Shown here: piece after piece, positions 1 to 7,602 of the stretch | How the letters are laid out: every line of letters begins with the position of its first letter | How positions within the stretch are numbered: the first letter of the stretch is position 1 | DNA from: an uncultured Chthonomonas sp. | Lineage (GTDB): Bacteria; Armatimonadota; Chthonomonadetes; Chthonomonadales; Chthonomonadaceae | NCBI GenBank assembly: GCA_903859705.1 | Contig: CAIONQ010000082.1 | Location: 1 to 47,818, forward strand | Length of the DNA: 47,818 nt | Reading direction: 5' to 3' | The notes under the pieces: generated by a model | The model's input: the letters and a program-made list of their open reading frames with translations, nothing else | What the model was told of the DNA's origin: nothing | Databases searched by the model: none | Translations under genes and position numbers: made by a program

Positions 1-1881
1 CCAGGTGCCGTTGGGGCCTATTCCGCCGGTACGTGTGGAGTGGGTGATGGCTGCTTTGGCTCGGGTGAATACGCTTTTTGTAAAGCCCTGCGCCAGCGCC
101 TGTTCTTCGAGTTCTCTGGATGGCATGGGGCCTTTTGCCAGGGCTTCTCTCAGGAAGCGCTCTACAGATAGTTGGGCTCTTTCGTTGCGATCGGGGCCGT
201 GCAGGAGCTTATCTGCTGTGTATGTTGCGGTGGCTCCTGCCCAATGGATGCGGGGTTGGCTGGCGCCTGGCTCTTGAATGAACGTGAAGCGTTGCGATAT
301 GGGCGCCGCGCCGAGGTTGCCCTTCACGAGCGCGAGTATCCTGCTGGTTGGATCTTCGGGGTCTTTAGCGACGAGCATCACGGATCGTGCCGTTGCAGCT
401 ATTGCCAGGCTGCCAGATGAGCGCATTGCCGCAGAGCCCGACCTGCCCTTGTTGGGGTGGTGTACAACCAGGAATGTTGCCCCTGTGTGCCGGGCGATTA
501 TCGCCATGCTTGCAAACAGATCTCGAATCTGGTGGTCGCTTGAGAGATGCCGATCGCCAAGGTAGGCGCTGAGCGGATCTACGATAACGAGTGAGGCCGA
601 TAGGTCCTTGATTAGCCTGATGAGGGTTCGACAGTCGTTGAATTGCCGCTGGCCCCCGGTTGGAAAGAGATGAATACGGGATAGGTCGGCACCGGCAGCT
701 GCCAGCCTCGGCCGGATGGTATCCGAAACATTGTCTTCTGCAGAGAAGAGCAGAACGGTACCGGGGGGCCGGTTGTTGCGTGTGTTGATTGGCATATCGC
801 GCCCGGTTGTGAGGCGCGCAGCGATATCGAGGGTTCTAAGGGATTTGCCGAGGCCAGGTTCCCCGATGATTACGCTGACTTTGCCTGCAGGTATCCAGCC
901 TTGAAGCAGCCATGTCACCTCTTCCTCCGCAATGTTGGAAACTGCAGTGAGGTCTGCTGTGGAAGGCGCAGGAGGCATGGCGGGCGCAATTATGGCTTCC
1001 AGATTTTTGATGTGCTGCCGCAACTCCTGGTCTTTTGTGAGTGGCCGGGGGGTGGTATTGGGTGCCTGTGCAGATGGTGGGTTTTGTGGTTGTGGCCGGG
1101 GAATCAGAGCAACGGCATCTGGCATGCCCGATGCAGTGCCTGTGACTTTTGTATTGTTATGTTGCAGTGTTGGGTGTGATCTGATCAGTTTTCGTTTGAT
1201 AGATGACATTGGCGGGCACCTCTTAGTAATAGTAGACATTAATATACTATTTGTGCAGATTGGTGTCAAGGGGCTTCGCTCAGTTAGGAGGTTAGGAAAG
1301 TTAGGGAGCGAGGGGGCGCCTGTCGGAATGCCTTTGAGAAGCAGGGGCGCATCGCTGCCTGCGACCTGCTGCTGTAGTTCACGTATCTCTGCGTATCTGG
1401 GCTTCAGTAGAAAGGTGCGTACCGCCAGATAGCTTACACCGCGATAGACATTCTTGAGGGGTCGTGAGCTGGTAAAGCGGTTGGGATAGCCCGTTCGAAA
1501 AACGTAAAACTGCCCCGGCGCCCTTACAATGCCGTTACCGCAAAGGTCTATAGCACTGATTTTCTGTTGTTCCAATTCCAGCAAACGCTTTTCGGAAAGA
1601 TAGGGGACAACTAGCAGCGGCAATATCTGATCGCGCTGCGCCCGTGCTTCAATCTGCATTGCAGAAAAGGCCAGTGATTGAGGCGAGGCATCACTCTTGT
1701 ATTCCACTCCGAAGGTAGCAGATGCTTTGGCGACCTCACCGATTTCAACCAGGGCATCCCAATCGCGGTTGGTACCCGAACAAGGTTGCCAATCCAGCTT
1801 CAGAGGAGTAAACGCGAGGTTGGAAATGAGGTCTGGCGTCCACTTATCAGGCAAGGCCACTTGCGGTACTTTCTTGCACAT
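1..1881 (-). CDS. PD-(D/E)XK-like domain fused to RepA-type AAA ATPase (3' end outside window)
   Basis: Reverse-strand reading frame open without a stop from ATG 1881 to the window edge (627 codons, C-terminus missing). Residues 1-170 look like a restriction-nuclease fold: D42, then E60-Y-K62, then IDLCGNG at 111-117 and a tail ending in RPLKNVYRG. This arrangement recalls the nuclease-like half of AbiEi-type antitoxin/regulator proteins; that resemblance is my inference. Residues 175-325 are a low-complexity linker. From residue 328 there is a RecA/RepA-fold ATPase: Walker A GEPGLGKS at 340-347, a Walker-B-like VIVDPLSAYLG and a VVHHPNK segment, then a winged-helix-like tail. This matches replication-associated ATPases of plasmids and prophages. 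ATG 1881 has a good SD (GGAGAAAG). A second start, ATG 1209 (residue 225), has its own SD (AGAGGTG) and promoter, so the ATPase may also be made alone, or these may be two genes joined in frame. Confidence 0.7.
   Translation of the reverse strand, partial: MCKKVPQVALPDKWTPDLISNLAFTPLKLDWQPCSGTNRDWDALVEIGEVAKASATFGVEYKSDASPQSLAFSAMQIEARAQRDQILPLLVVPYLSEKRLLELEQQKISAIDLCGNGIVRAPGQFYVFRTGYPNRFTSSRPLKNVYRGVSYLAVRTFLLKPRYAEIRELQQQVAGSDAPLLLKGIPTGAPSLPNFPNLLTERSPLTPICTNSILMSTITKRCPPMSSIKRKLIRSHPTLQHNNTKVTGTASGMPDAVALIPRPQPQNPPSAQAPNTTPRPLTKDQELRQHIKNLEAIIAPAMPPAPSTADLTAVSNIAEEEVTWLLQGWIPAGKVSVIIGEPGLGKSLRTLDIAARLTTGRDMPINTRNNRPPGTVLLFSAEDNVSDTIRPRLAAAGADLSRIHLFPTGGQRQFNDCRTLIRLIKDLSASLVIVDPLSAYLGDRHLSSDHQIRDLFASMAIIARHTGATFLVVHHPNKGRSGSAAMRSSGSLAIAATARSVMLVAKDPEDPTSRILALVKGNLGAAPISQRFTFIQEPGASQPRIHWAGATATYTADKLLHGPDRNERAQLSVERFLREALAKGPMPSRELEEQALAQGFTKSVFTRAKAAITHSTRTGGIGPNGTW
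1229..1250. promoter_or_regulatory. Operator-like palindrome over the internal -10 box
   Basis: ATAGTA (1229-1234) and TACTAT (1245-1250) form a perfect inverted repeat with a 10-bp spacer, covering the -10 of the internal promoter. This geometry suits a dimeric repressor such as those of phage or plasmid control regions. Confidence 0.45.
1241..1269 (-). promoter_or_regulatory. Near-consensus promoter inside the long ORF, upstream of the internal ATPase start
   Basis: On the minus strand, TTGACA (1269-1264) and TATATT (1246-1241) have a 17-bp spacer, an almost perfect sigma70 promoter. It points at ATG 1209, which has its own SD (AGAGGTG). It therefore sits inside the coding frame that starts at 1881. 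Confidence 0.65.
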
Positions 1882-1887
1882 GAGTAC

Positions 1888-1903
1888 TTTCTCCGATGAG
1901 AAA
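1888..1903 (-). promoter_or_regulatory. Inverted repeat overlapping the Shine-Dalgarno site
   Basis: A perfect 6-bp inverted repeat (TTTCTC, 4-nt loop, GAGAAA) lies between the -10 and ATG 1881. In the leftward transcript its 3' arm contains the SD GGAGAAAG, so the hairpin could hide the ribosome site; alternatively it is an operator. Confidence 0.35.
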
Positions 1904-1930
1904 ATAACCATCTAATTAGAAAATAGTCAA
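1902..1930 (-). promoter_or_regulatory. sigma70-like promoter for the leftward PD-(D/E)XK/ATPase ORF
   Basis: On the minus strand, TTGACT at 1930-1925 and TTATTT at 1907-1902 are separated by exactly 17 bp, about 20 bp upstream of ATG 1881. The -35 is near consensus and the -10 is weak. Confidence 0.45.
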
Positions 1931-2355
1931 TTTTCAGACGCGCTTTTGCCAATGAGTACAAATCAAATGTGATAATCCCCTTTATAATGTACTTGCTGGA
2001 GATCCTGCAGCGGAACACCTAACTTGGCGGAGCAAAGACCAAATTCCTCGTGCGTGGTTCCTGCTGCGCTCCCATGCTCGTGCTACGGGTCGTAATTGTC
2101 GTACCCAAACACATCCAGCCCCCATCCGAAGGCGCGCATCTGCTCCCTACCTAAGCGTAGCGTCCTAACTGTCCTCGCCTCCCTCGCTTCCTACCTGCAT
2201 TTCGGGCACATGAAACCATCCTGCACAGCAATGAGAATGTTAGCAGGTGGCGCCCGGCTGCTGAAGAGTTTTACAAAAGTAGTGCAACCGGTTCAAAAGT
2301 CTCTCCCAGTTTCGGTACACTACGTGCAACGAGTGAAATAGGTGAGAGAACAGAA
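1931..2355. other. Intergenic stretch with no supported gene
   Basis: Divergent region between the leftward ATPase ORF and the rightward pRiA4b ORF-3-like gene. An 81-codon open frame at 2096-2341 has no SD and no recognisable protein character, so I do not call it. The part around 2150-2210 is pyrimidine-rich (repeated CCT/CTCC motifs). An 8-bp palindrome AACCGGTT at about 2287 lies upstream of the next gene and could be part of an operator. Confidence 0.4.
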
Positions 2356-3000
2356 ATGACTTTACGAACAACAACTGGCAAACTGCAATCACGGCGTGAC
2401 GCAAGTCTGGATAATCAGGTAATTCAAGTGTTGATAGTGCTGCTGGATGTAGACCCCATCATCTGGCGGCGCATTCTTGTGCCCGCCAGCTACTCTTTCT
2501 GGGATCTGCATGTTGCCATTCAAGACTCTATGGGCTGGCTGGATTGCCATTTGCATCAGTTTGCGTTCAACCATGGAACGCGGCAGGTAAAGTACTTAGG
2601 TATCCCGGACGATGAATTTGAAGAACCGCCCATTGTGCCTGGATGGACGGTTCCCATTCACAAATACTTGCCACACTTTGACCGGGCCTGTTTCAGTTAC
2701 TGGTATGACTTTGGCGATGACTGGATGCACTCCATCACTTTTGAGGATATGTTCCAGGCAGATGAGGGTGTTAAGTACCCGGTGTGCGTTAGCGGTGCCA
2801 GAAAGTGCCCACCAGAAAATTGTGGAGGGCCCCATGGTTACAAAATGCTGTTAGAGGCGCTGCAAGATAAACAGAACCCTGAGTATGCCGAAATTGTGAA
2901 GTATATTGGCCGCTACAATCCTAATCAGTTTTCGGCCAAATCTGTAGAGTTTGATAACCCCGATGCCCGCTGGGAGATTGCGTTCTCAGAACAGCGGTAA
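2356..3000 (+). CDS. Plasmid pRiA4b ORF-3-like protein (IS1096 TnpR-like family)
   Basis: 214 residues, typical of the PRiA4_ORF3 family. Family marks visible: VDPIIWRRI near the start, HLHQF in the first third, SYWYDFGDDWMHSI in the middle, and GARKCPPENCGGPHGY near the end with two conserved cysteines and a GG-P-x-GY turn. The role of the family is not established. Members travel on plasmids and transposons, which fits the mobile character of the neighbouring ATPase. The ATG follows an AGGTGAGAG ribosome site. The gene stands alone, divergent from the ATPase ORF. Confidence in the family is high, in any function low. Confidence 0.85.
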   Translation: MTLRTTTGKLQSRRDASLDNQVIQVLIVLLDVDPIIWRRILVPASYSFWDLHVAIQDSMGWLDCHLHQFAFNHGTRQVKYLGIPDDEFEEPPIVPGWTVPIHKYLPHFDRACFSYWYDFGDDWMHSITFEDMFQADEGVKYPVCVSGARKCPPENCGGPHGYKMLLEALQDKQNPEYAEIVKYIGRYNPNQFSAKSVEFDNPDARWEIAFSEQR

Positions 3001-3024
3001 GGCAAAATCCGTACTGCCAGCAAC

Positions 3025-3053
3025 TTGACTTCCACTCGCGTACGGGGTACGAT
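3025..3053 (+). promoter_or_regulatory. Candidate promoter upstream of the antiporter/two-component operon
   Basis: TTGACT (3025-3030) and TACGAT (3048-3053) with 17 bp between them. The predicted transcript would run first into the long hairpin at 3126-3205. The -10 is only moderate. Confidence 0.35.
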
Positions 3054-3125
3054 CAACTAACAATTTCTGGTTCACAGTTCGGTTGCCGAAACAAAGGGAT
3101 GTGGCTTCACATTCGGTTGATACGG

Positions 3126-3210
3126 AGGCCGGAAGCGTGTGGTGAGCGTTGTTGCTTTCCTTCTATAAAGGATGGCGGCATGCGGCTCCCGCGTGCTTCC
3201 GGCCTTTTTG
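3126..3210 (+). terminator. Long imperfect hairpin followed by T5; terminator, attenuator or small RNA end
   Basis: The 11-bp arms 3126-3136 and 3195-3205 are perfect inverted repeats (core GGCCGGAAGC). Pairing continues inward through wobble pairs, a GAGC/GCTC stem and an apical TCCTT/AAGGA hairpin, giving one rod of about 80 nt. TTTTTG follows directly. It lies 120 nt upstream of the antiporter start and 125 nt past the preceding stop. A simple terminator of the upstream gene would usually have a shorter loop; attenuation of the operon or a ~150-nt RNA from the promoter at 3025 is possible. Confidence 0.55.
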
Positions 3211-3327
3211 TTATTTGCCTGCTTACCCTGGTTGCGCAGCCGAATACGGAAGTGATGGTTAACGTGCTCGCTGTAGCGTACAATTCTAATCGAATATCGC
3301 AACCGGAGGGGTACCAACACCAGCCCA

Positions 3328-4905
3328 ATGAATGCAACAGCCACCACAGAAACAAACTTCACTCAGTTTTTTACGCTGATTCTGGCCGCTTTCGCCGTGT
3401 CGCTTGTTTCACGTCGGCTTCGGTTTCCCTACGCCATCTCGCTGGTTGTTACCGGCCTGATTATCGGCATTCCACGCCTTATGCCAAGGGTGCACCTGGA
3501 TCCCGATATTCTGATGACCGTTTTTCTGCCGCCACTTCTGTTCGAATCGGCGCTGAACCTGCATCTGGACCTCCTGAAGAAGGATTGGATGCCGATTACC
3601 CTCTACACCCTGCTGGGCACAGCGGCTTCCACACTTATTGTGGGGATGGGATTTTCGGCGCTAATGCATGTGCCCTACGCCCAGGGCATGGTGTTCGGAG
3701 CGCTTATCTCTACCACCGATCCCATTTCGGTTATCGCCGTGTTTCGGCGGCTGGGTGCGGGAAAGCGGCTTACCCTGCTGATAGAGGCAGAGAGCCTATT
3801 CAACGATGCAGCTGCCGTGGTGGTGTTTACCGTGGTGGTGGGGCTGGCCCTGGGCGGCCAGGCAAACTGGGGAATGGCTGGCCTCAACTTTATGCGGCTG
3901 GCGCTGGGTGGCGTGCTGCTTGGCGCAACACTGGGCGCGCTGGCCTCGCGGCTGCATTATGAGCTGGACGACCATCTTATAGAGATTACGCTTACCACGG
4001 TGGTGGCGTATGGCTCTTACCTGGCGGCAGATAGGCTGCATGTTTCGGGCGTTATGGCGGTGGTGGCCTCCGGCGTTACGCTGGGAAGTATGGGGATGCA
4101 AACCAGTATGTCGCCCGGCACGCGCCTTGCCGTTGCCGCCTTCTGGGAGTACGCGGCATTCGTCGTAAACTCCATCGTGTTTCTGCTTATCGGCATCGAG
4201 GTGGCCTATATTCACTGGCTGCACTGGCTTCCGCTGGCGGCGATCTGCGCTGCGTTGGTGCTTTGCGGCCGCTCTGCCATATACCCAATAAGCTGGCTGG
4301 TAAACCGGCTGGGTGGCCGTATACCCTTGCGGTGGCAGCATGTTATGGTGTGGGGCGGGCTGCGCGGTGCGCTTTCTATGGCGCTGGCGCTGGGGCTCAG
4401 CACAAAATATGCCCTGCGAGAGCCGGTTATAGCCGGCACCTTTGCCGTGGTGCTGTTTTCGCTGCTTATTCAGGGCTCTACAGTGGGGCTGCTGCTGCAG
4501 AGGCTGGGGCTGGCAAGCCCACGCACTGCCCGGGCATCTTCGCCAGAGCTAAAGAACATTGAGGCCAGCCTGGAGGCGGCACGTGGTGGCCTGGAGGAGC
4601 TGGAGCGGCTGAGCGCAATGGAGGCCCACCCGGCCTGGGCGCTGCAGCAACTGCGTGAAGAGTATTTGGACAGGGTTGGCGCCCTGCAACGAGATCTGGA
4701 ACATCTGCAGCCGGGCTATGCCACGCAGGCAGAACTCTCGGTAAATTCTGCACGCATCGCCCTGCTGTTGGGCGAAAAAAGTGCGCTGGCCGAGGCACGC
4801 AAACGCACCGAGGAGGCCGCAGATGAATACCGTAAGATTGCCGATGATATCGATCGCAAACTGCTGAACCTGCGGCATGGTCCGGAGGGCAGCAGCGATG
4901 CATAA
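3328..4905 (+). CDS. CPA1-family Na+/H+ (cation:proton) antiporter
   Basis: 525 residues. The first ~390 form 11-13 hydrophobic segments of the NhaP/NHE type. These include FLPPLLFESALNL (the NHE amiloride-region motif), STTDPISV (TM4 unwound helix) and ESLFNDAAAVVVF, whose N-D pair belongs to the ion-binding site. Residues ~395-525 are a soluble, charged, probably coiled-coil tail rich in E, R, L and A, likely regulatory. The protein would exchange cytosolic Na+ or K+ for external H+ across the inner membrane. First gene of a four-gene run; the next start is 33 bp away. ATG 3328 is used although the SD-like GGAGGGG lies 16 nt upstream, longer than usual. Its pairing with a KdpD-type sensor suggests cation or osmotic control. 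Confidence 0.92.
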   Translation: MNATATTETNFTQFFTLILAAFAVSLVSRRLRFPYAISLVVTGLIIGIPRLMPRVHLDPDILMTVFLPPLLFESALNLHLDLLKKDWMPITLYTLLGTAASTLIVGMGFSALMHVPYAQGMVFGALISTTDPISVIAVFRRLGAGKRLTLLIEAESLFNDAAAVVVFTVVVGLALGGQANWGMAGLNFMRLALGGVLLGATLGALASRLHYELDDHLIEITLTTVVAYGSYLAADRLHVSGVMAVVASGVTLGSMGMQTSMSPGTRLAVAAFWEYAAFVVNSIVFLLIGIEVAYIHWLHWLPLAAICAALVLCGRSAIYPISWLVNRLGGRIPLRWQHVMVWGGLRGALSMALALGLSTKYALREPVIAGTFAVVLFSLLIQGSTVGLLLQRLGLASPRTARASSPELKNIEASLEAARGGLEELERLSAMEAHPAWALQQLREEYLDRVGALQRDLEHLQPGYATQAELSVNSARIALLLGEKSALAEARKRTEEAADEYRKIADDIDRKLLNLRHGPEGSSDA

Positions 4906-4938
4906 CAATACTCATGGCAGAAAGCCGGGTAACAGCCT

Positions 4939-6804
4939 GTGAAGACAATGCGCTCACAGCTTATGTTCAGCCATCTGTTGCTGGTGCTGCTGATGTTTGT
5001 GGTTATGGGTGGGGCGGTAATTAACTTTGCCCTGCTTGGCGGATCTATTCGTAAGATCCTGAAAGATAACTACAACAGCGTGCGGGCAGCGCAGGAGATG
5101 AAGGAGACCCTGGAGCGGCAGGATAGCGCCGCCTCATTTTTGCTGGGCGGCGAAGGCCGGCTTGGCAAGCTCCAGTTCGATGCCAATGCAAGGTTGTTTG
5201 AAGCCGCATTCCAGGCCGAGGCGCACAACATTACCGAGCCCGGAGAGCAGCAGCTTGTTACCGAAATTGGCGAAAGGTACCGCGTGTACCACGATGCCGT
5301 TACCAGGTTTTTTAACGCCCAACCGGCGCTAAACAAGCAGCAGGCGCACGATTACTACTTCGGCACGCTCAAGCCAGATTTTGATTGGCTGAAGAACCGC
5401 GCTCAAGATGTGCTGGATCTTAACCAGGCCGCCATTCTGCGGGCCAGCCATAAGGCAGAGCAACAGGCAGGGCGCGCCGCTGCAACGGCAGTTACCGTGG
5501 CAGCCGTTTCTGTGCTAATGGCCATGTTCTTTTCGCTACGAATGATTCGGCTTACTCTGGCGCCGCTCAGCTCGCTGGCCCGGCAAGCAGGCGAGATTGG
5601 AGCGGGCCGCTGGAACCAGCGGATAGAGCTGAACCGGGCAGATGAGATGGGCGTACTGGCCGATGCCTTTAACAGCATGGCCGCCAAAATTGCGGAATCG
5701 TTTAGAGAAGAGGAACAGAGGCTGCACCGCGCCGAGCGGATGTCCGACGCAGCTCTGGAGAACCTCTACGATCCCGTGATTGTAACCGATGCCGCAGGAG
5801 TAGTAGTGCACCTTAATCAGGCTGCCGCACACCTCTTTGGCTCCCATGAAACACTGGTTGGCCATGCCGCCGCCGATGCCGTGCAGGATAAGCGCATAGT
5901 GCAGGCTATAAGCAGGGCCATTCATCAGGAGCGTGTTTCGGCCGCAGAGGATGAGGCCGGGTATGTAACGCTTGCGGCCGGCGGTAGAGACCGCATCTAT
6001 CGGCTGCGGGTAACACCAATGCGAGACAATGCGAACCTGCTTGGTGCCGTTGCTGTGCTGGAAGACATTACGCATTTACGAGAGCTAGACAGGCTTAAAA
6101 CCGAGTTTATCGGCGTGGCTTCTCATGAATTGAGAACGCCGGTTACATCGCTCCTGCTCTCCGTACAACTGCTGCAAGAAGGGGCCGTTGGCGAGCTGAG
6201 TGCGGCTCAGAAAGAGCTGGTTGATGCCCAGCGAGAGGATCTGGAGCGCCTGCAGCGCATGATGCAGGATCTGCTGGAGCTAACCCGGCTGGAGGCAGGC
6301 ATCACCACTCCCCGGCAGCTGCATGTGGCACCTGCCGAACTGGTGAAATCGGCGGCCAATGCCGTTCAGAACCAGGCAGCACAAAAGGGCGTGAGCATGC
6401 AAACGCAGGTGGCCGAGGGGCTGCAGACCATAGAAGCAGATGCCGGGCAGATTGTGCGGGCGCTGATAAACCTTGCAAACAACGCCATTCGGCATACCGA
6501 AAAGGGCGGCGAAGTGCGGTTACAGGCAGAGCAAAAAGATGGGAAGTTGCGCCTCTCGGTGGCGGATACCGGCTGTGGAATACCTGCAGATTACCAGGAG
6601 CGGATATTCGACAGGTTTGTGCAGGTGCCCGGCGCCACTCGGGGCGGGGCAGGCCTGGGGCTATCTATAGCCCGCAGCATCGCAGAAGCGCATCAGGGCG
6701 AGATTTGTGTGGAAAGCGAACCCGGAAAGGGCAGCACGTTTACCCTTGTTCTGCCGATGAGCAAAGCAAGCGCCGCTGAAGGCGCAGCCGGCAGCAACAG
6801 TTGA
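4939..6804 (+). CDS. Membrane sensor histidine kinase (HAMP-PAS-HisKA-HATPase)
   Basis: 621 residues. TM1 is near residues 10-33 and TM2 near 180-205, bracketing a ~145-residue helical extracytoplasmic sensor region. HAMP follows (~205-260), then a PAS domain (~270-380). The H-box ASHELRTPVTS carries the phosphorylated histidine H396; the N-box ANNAIRHT carries N515; the G1 box DTGCGIP is at about 543. A G2 box GGAGLGLS and a final FTLVLP complete a normal kinase. It starts with GTG 4939 (ATG 4948 is an in-frame alternative); neither has a clear SD, so coupling to the antiporter gene is likely. The response regulator follows after 27 bp, making them a cognate pair. It lacks the KdpD N-terminal module, which is encoded separately two genes downstream. 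Confidence 0.93.
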   Translation: MKTMRSQLMFSHLLLVLLMFVVMGGAVINFALLGGSIRKILKDNYNSVRAAQEMKETLERQDSAASFLLGGEGRLGKLQFDANARLFEAAFQAEAHNITEPGEQQLVTEIGERYRVYHDAVTRFFNAQPALNKQQAHDYYFGTLKPDFDWLKNRAQDVLDLNQAAILRASHKAEQQAGRAAATAVTVAAVSVLMAMFFSLRMIRLTLAPLSSLARQAGEIGAGRWNQRIELNRADEMGVLADAFNSMAAKIAESFREEEQRLHRAERMSDAALENLYDPVIVTDAAGVVVHLNQAAAHLFGSHETLVGHAAADAVQDKRIVQAISRAIHQERVSAAEDEAGYVTLAAGGRDRIYRLRVTPMRDNANLLGAVAVLEDITHLRELDRLKTEFIGVASHELRTPVTSLLLSVQLLQEGAVGELSAAQKELVDAQREDLERLQRMMQDLLELTRLEAGITTPRQLHVAPAELVKSAANAVQNQAAQKGVSMQTQVAEGLQTIEADAGQIVRALINLANNAIRHTEKGGEVRLQAEQKDGKLRLSVADTGCGIPADYQERIFDRFVQVPGATRGGAGLGLSIARSIAEAHQGEICVESEPGKGSTFTLVLPMSKASAAEGAAGSNS

Positions 6805-6831
6805 TGAGATCAGGATAAGGAGGCCAGGCAG

Positions 6832-7575
6832 ATGGCCAGAGTATTAATAGTAGACGACGAAACAAACATACGCACCATGATCCGTATTACGCTGGAGCAG
6901 CAGGGCCACACCGTGCTAACCGCTGCGGATGGCAATGAGGGGCTGGATAAGTTTGGAGACGGCACAGACGTAGATCTGGTGCTGCTGGATCAACGCATGC
7001 CCGGCCTTGAAGGCATAACGGTACTTAAGCAGATGCTGTACCAACAGCCCGTTGCACGCATTATTATGATAACCGCGTTCGGCACGGTGGATCTGGCAGT
7101 GGAGGCTATGAAGGCGGGCGCTACCGACTTTTTGCGCAAGCCCTTTACCACGGATACTCTTAGAGGCGCCGTGGCTACCGCCCTTGCATCTCGCCCGGCG
7201 GGTGGCGGGCAGGGCAGCGGGCGCATTACCTTCGGTGTAACCACCATCAACGGGTATCGCATAGAATCTCAGCTCAACGCCGGCGTTAACATGGGTGGCA
7301 GCATGGGCTATGCATTTACCGTGCTCAGCCCCTCGGCAGATGCGGGCTCAAAAAGTTGCACAGTGGTGCTTCCAGATTTTGTTGCCGAGCTGGTTAAAGC
7401 CCATACAGATATAGAAGAGCTGCCTGGAGGGCCAAGATTCTGGCAGGCACTGTGTGAAGAGGTGCTTGCCAACTACCTGTATCAAAATGCAGAAGTACCG
7501 CCGGATGGCCTGCTGAATGTAGAGGATTTTACTGCCGGCATGCGCCGCTGGGTAGATTCGGTTGTCGTTGGTTAG
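6832..7575 (+). CDS. Response regulator with an unrecognised C-terminal output domain
   Basis: 247 residues. Residues 1-120 are a complete receiver: acidic D8/D9, phosphoacceptor D53, T81 and K103 in the K-P-F motif. The receiver resembles NtrC-class regulators, but no AAA+ module or helix-turn-helix follows. Residues ~125-247 begin with a Gly-rich linker and continue as a mixed alpha/beta segment (ITFGVTTINGYRIES, then LPDFVAELVKAH, then an alpha-helical end), which I do not recognise. Output may be protein-protein rather than DNA binding. AAGGAGG lies 7 nt before the ATG. The gene sits between its kinase and the truncated KdpD with 27-bp gaps on both sides, so all are probably co-transcribed. 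Confidence 0.9.
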   Translation: MARVLIVDDETNIRTMIRITLEQQGHTVLTAADGNEGLDKFGDGTDVDLVLLDQRMPGLEGITVLKQMLYQQPVARIIMITAFGTVDLAVEAMKAGATDFLRKPFTTDTLRGAVATALASRPAGGGQGSGRITFGVTTINGYRIESQLNAGVNMGGSMGYAFTVLSPSADAGSKSCTVVLPDFVAELVKAHTDIEELPGGPRFWQALCEEVLANYLYQNAEVPPDGLLNVEDFTAGMRRWVDSVVVG

Positions 7576-7602
7576 CGGCGTTTGCGGTTGTAGGAGGCCA
7601 GA

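Noticed and set aside
2096-2341. 81-codon open frame on the plus strand before the pRiA4b ORF-3 gene
   Set aside because: No SD, odd composition, no family resemblance; lies in a pyrimidine-rich intergenic region.
3099-3962. 287-codon open frame overlapping the antiporter start
   Set aside because: Runs through the hairpin and out of frame over the antiporter; composition is that of a shifted frame.
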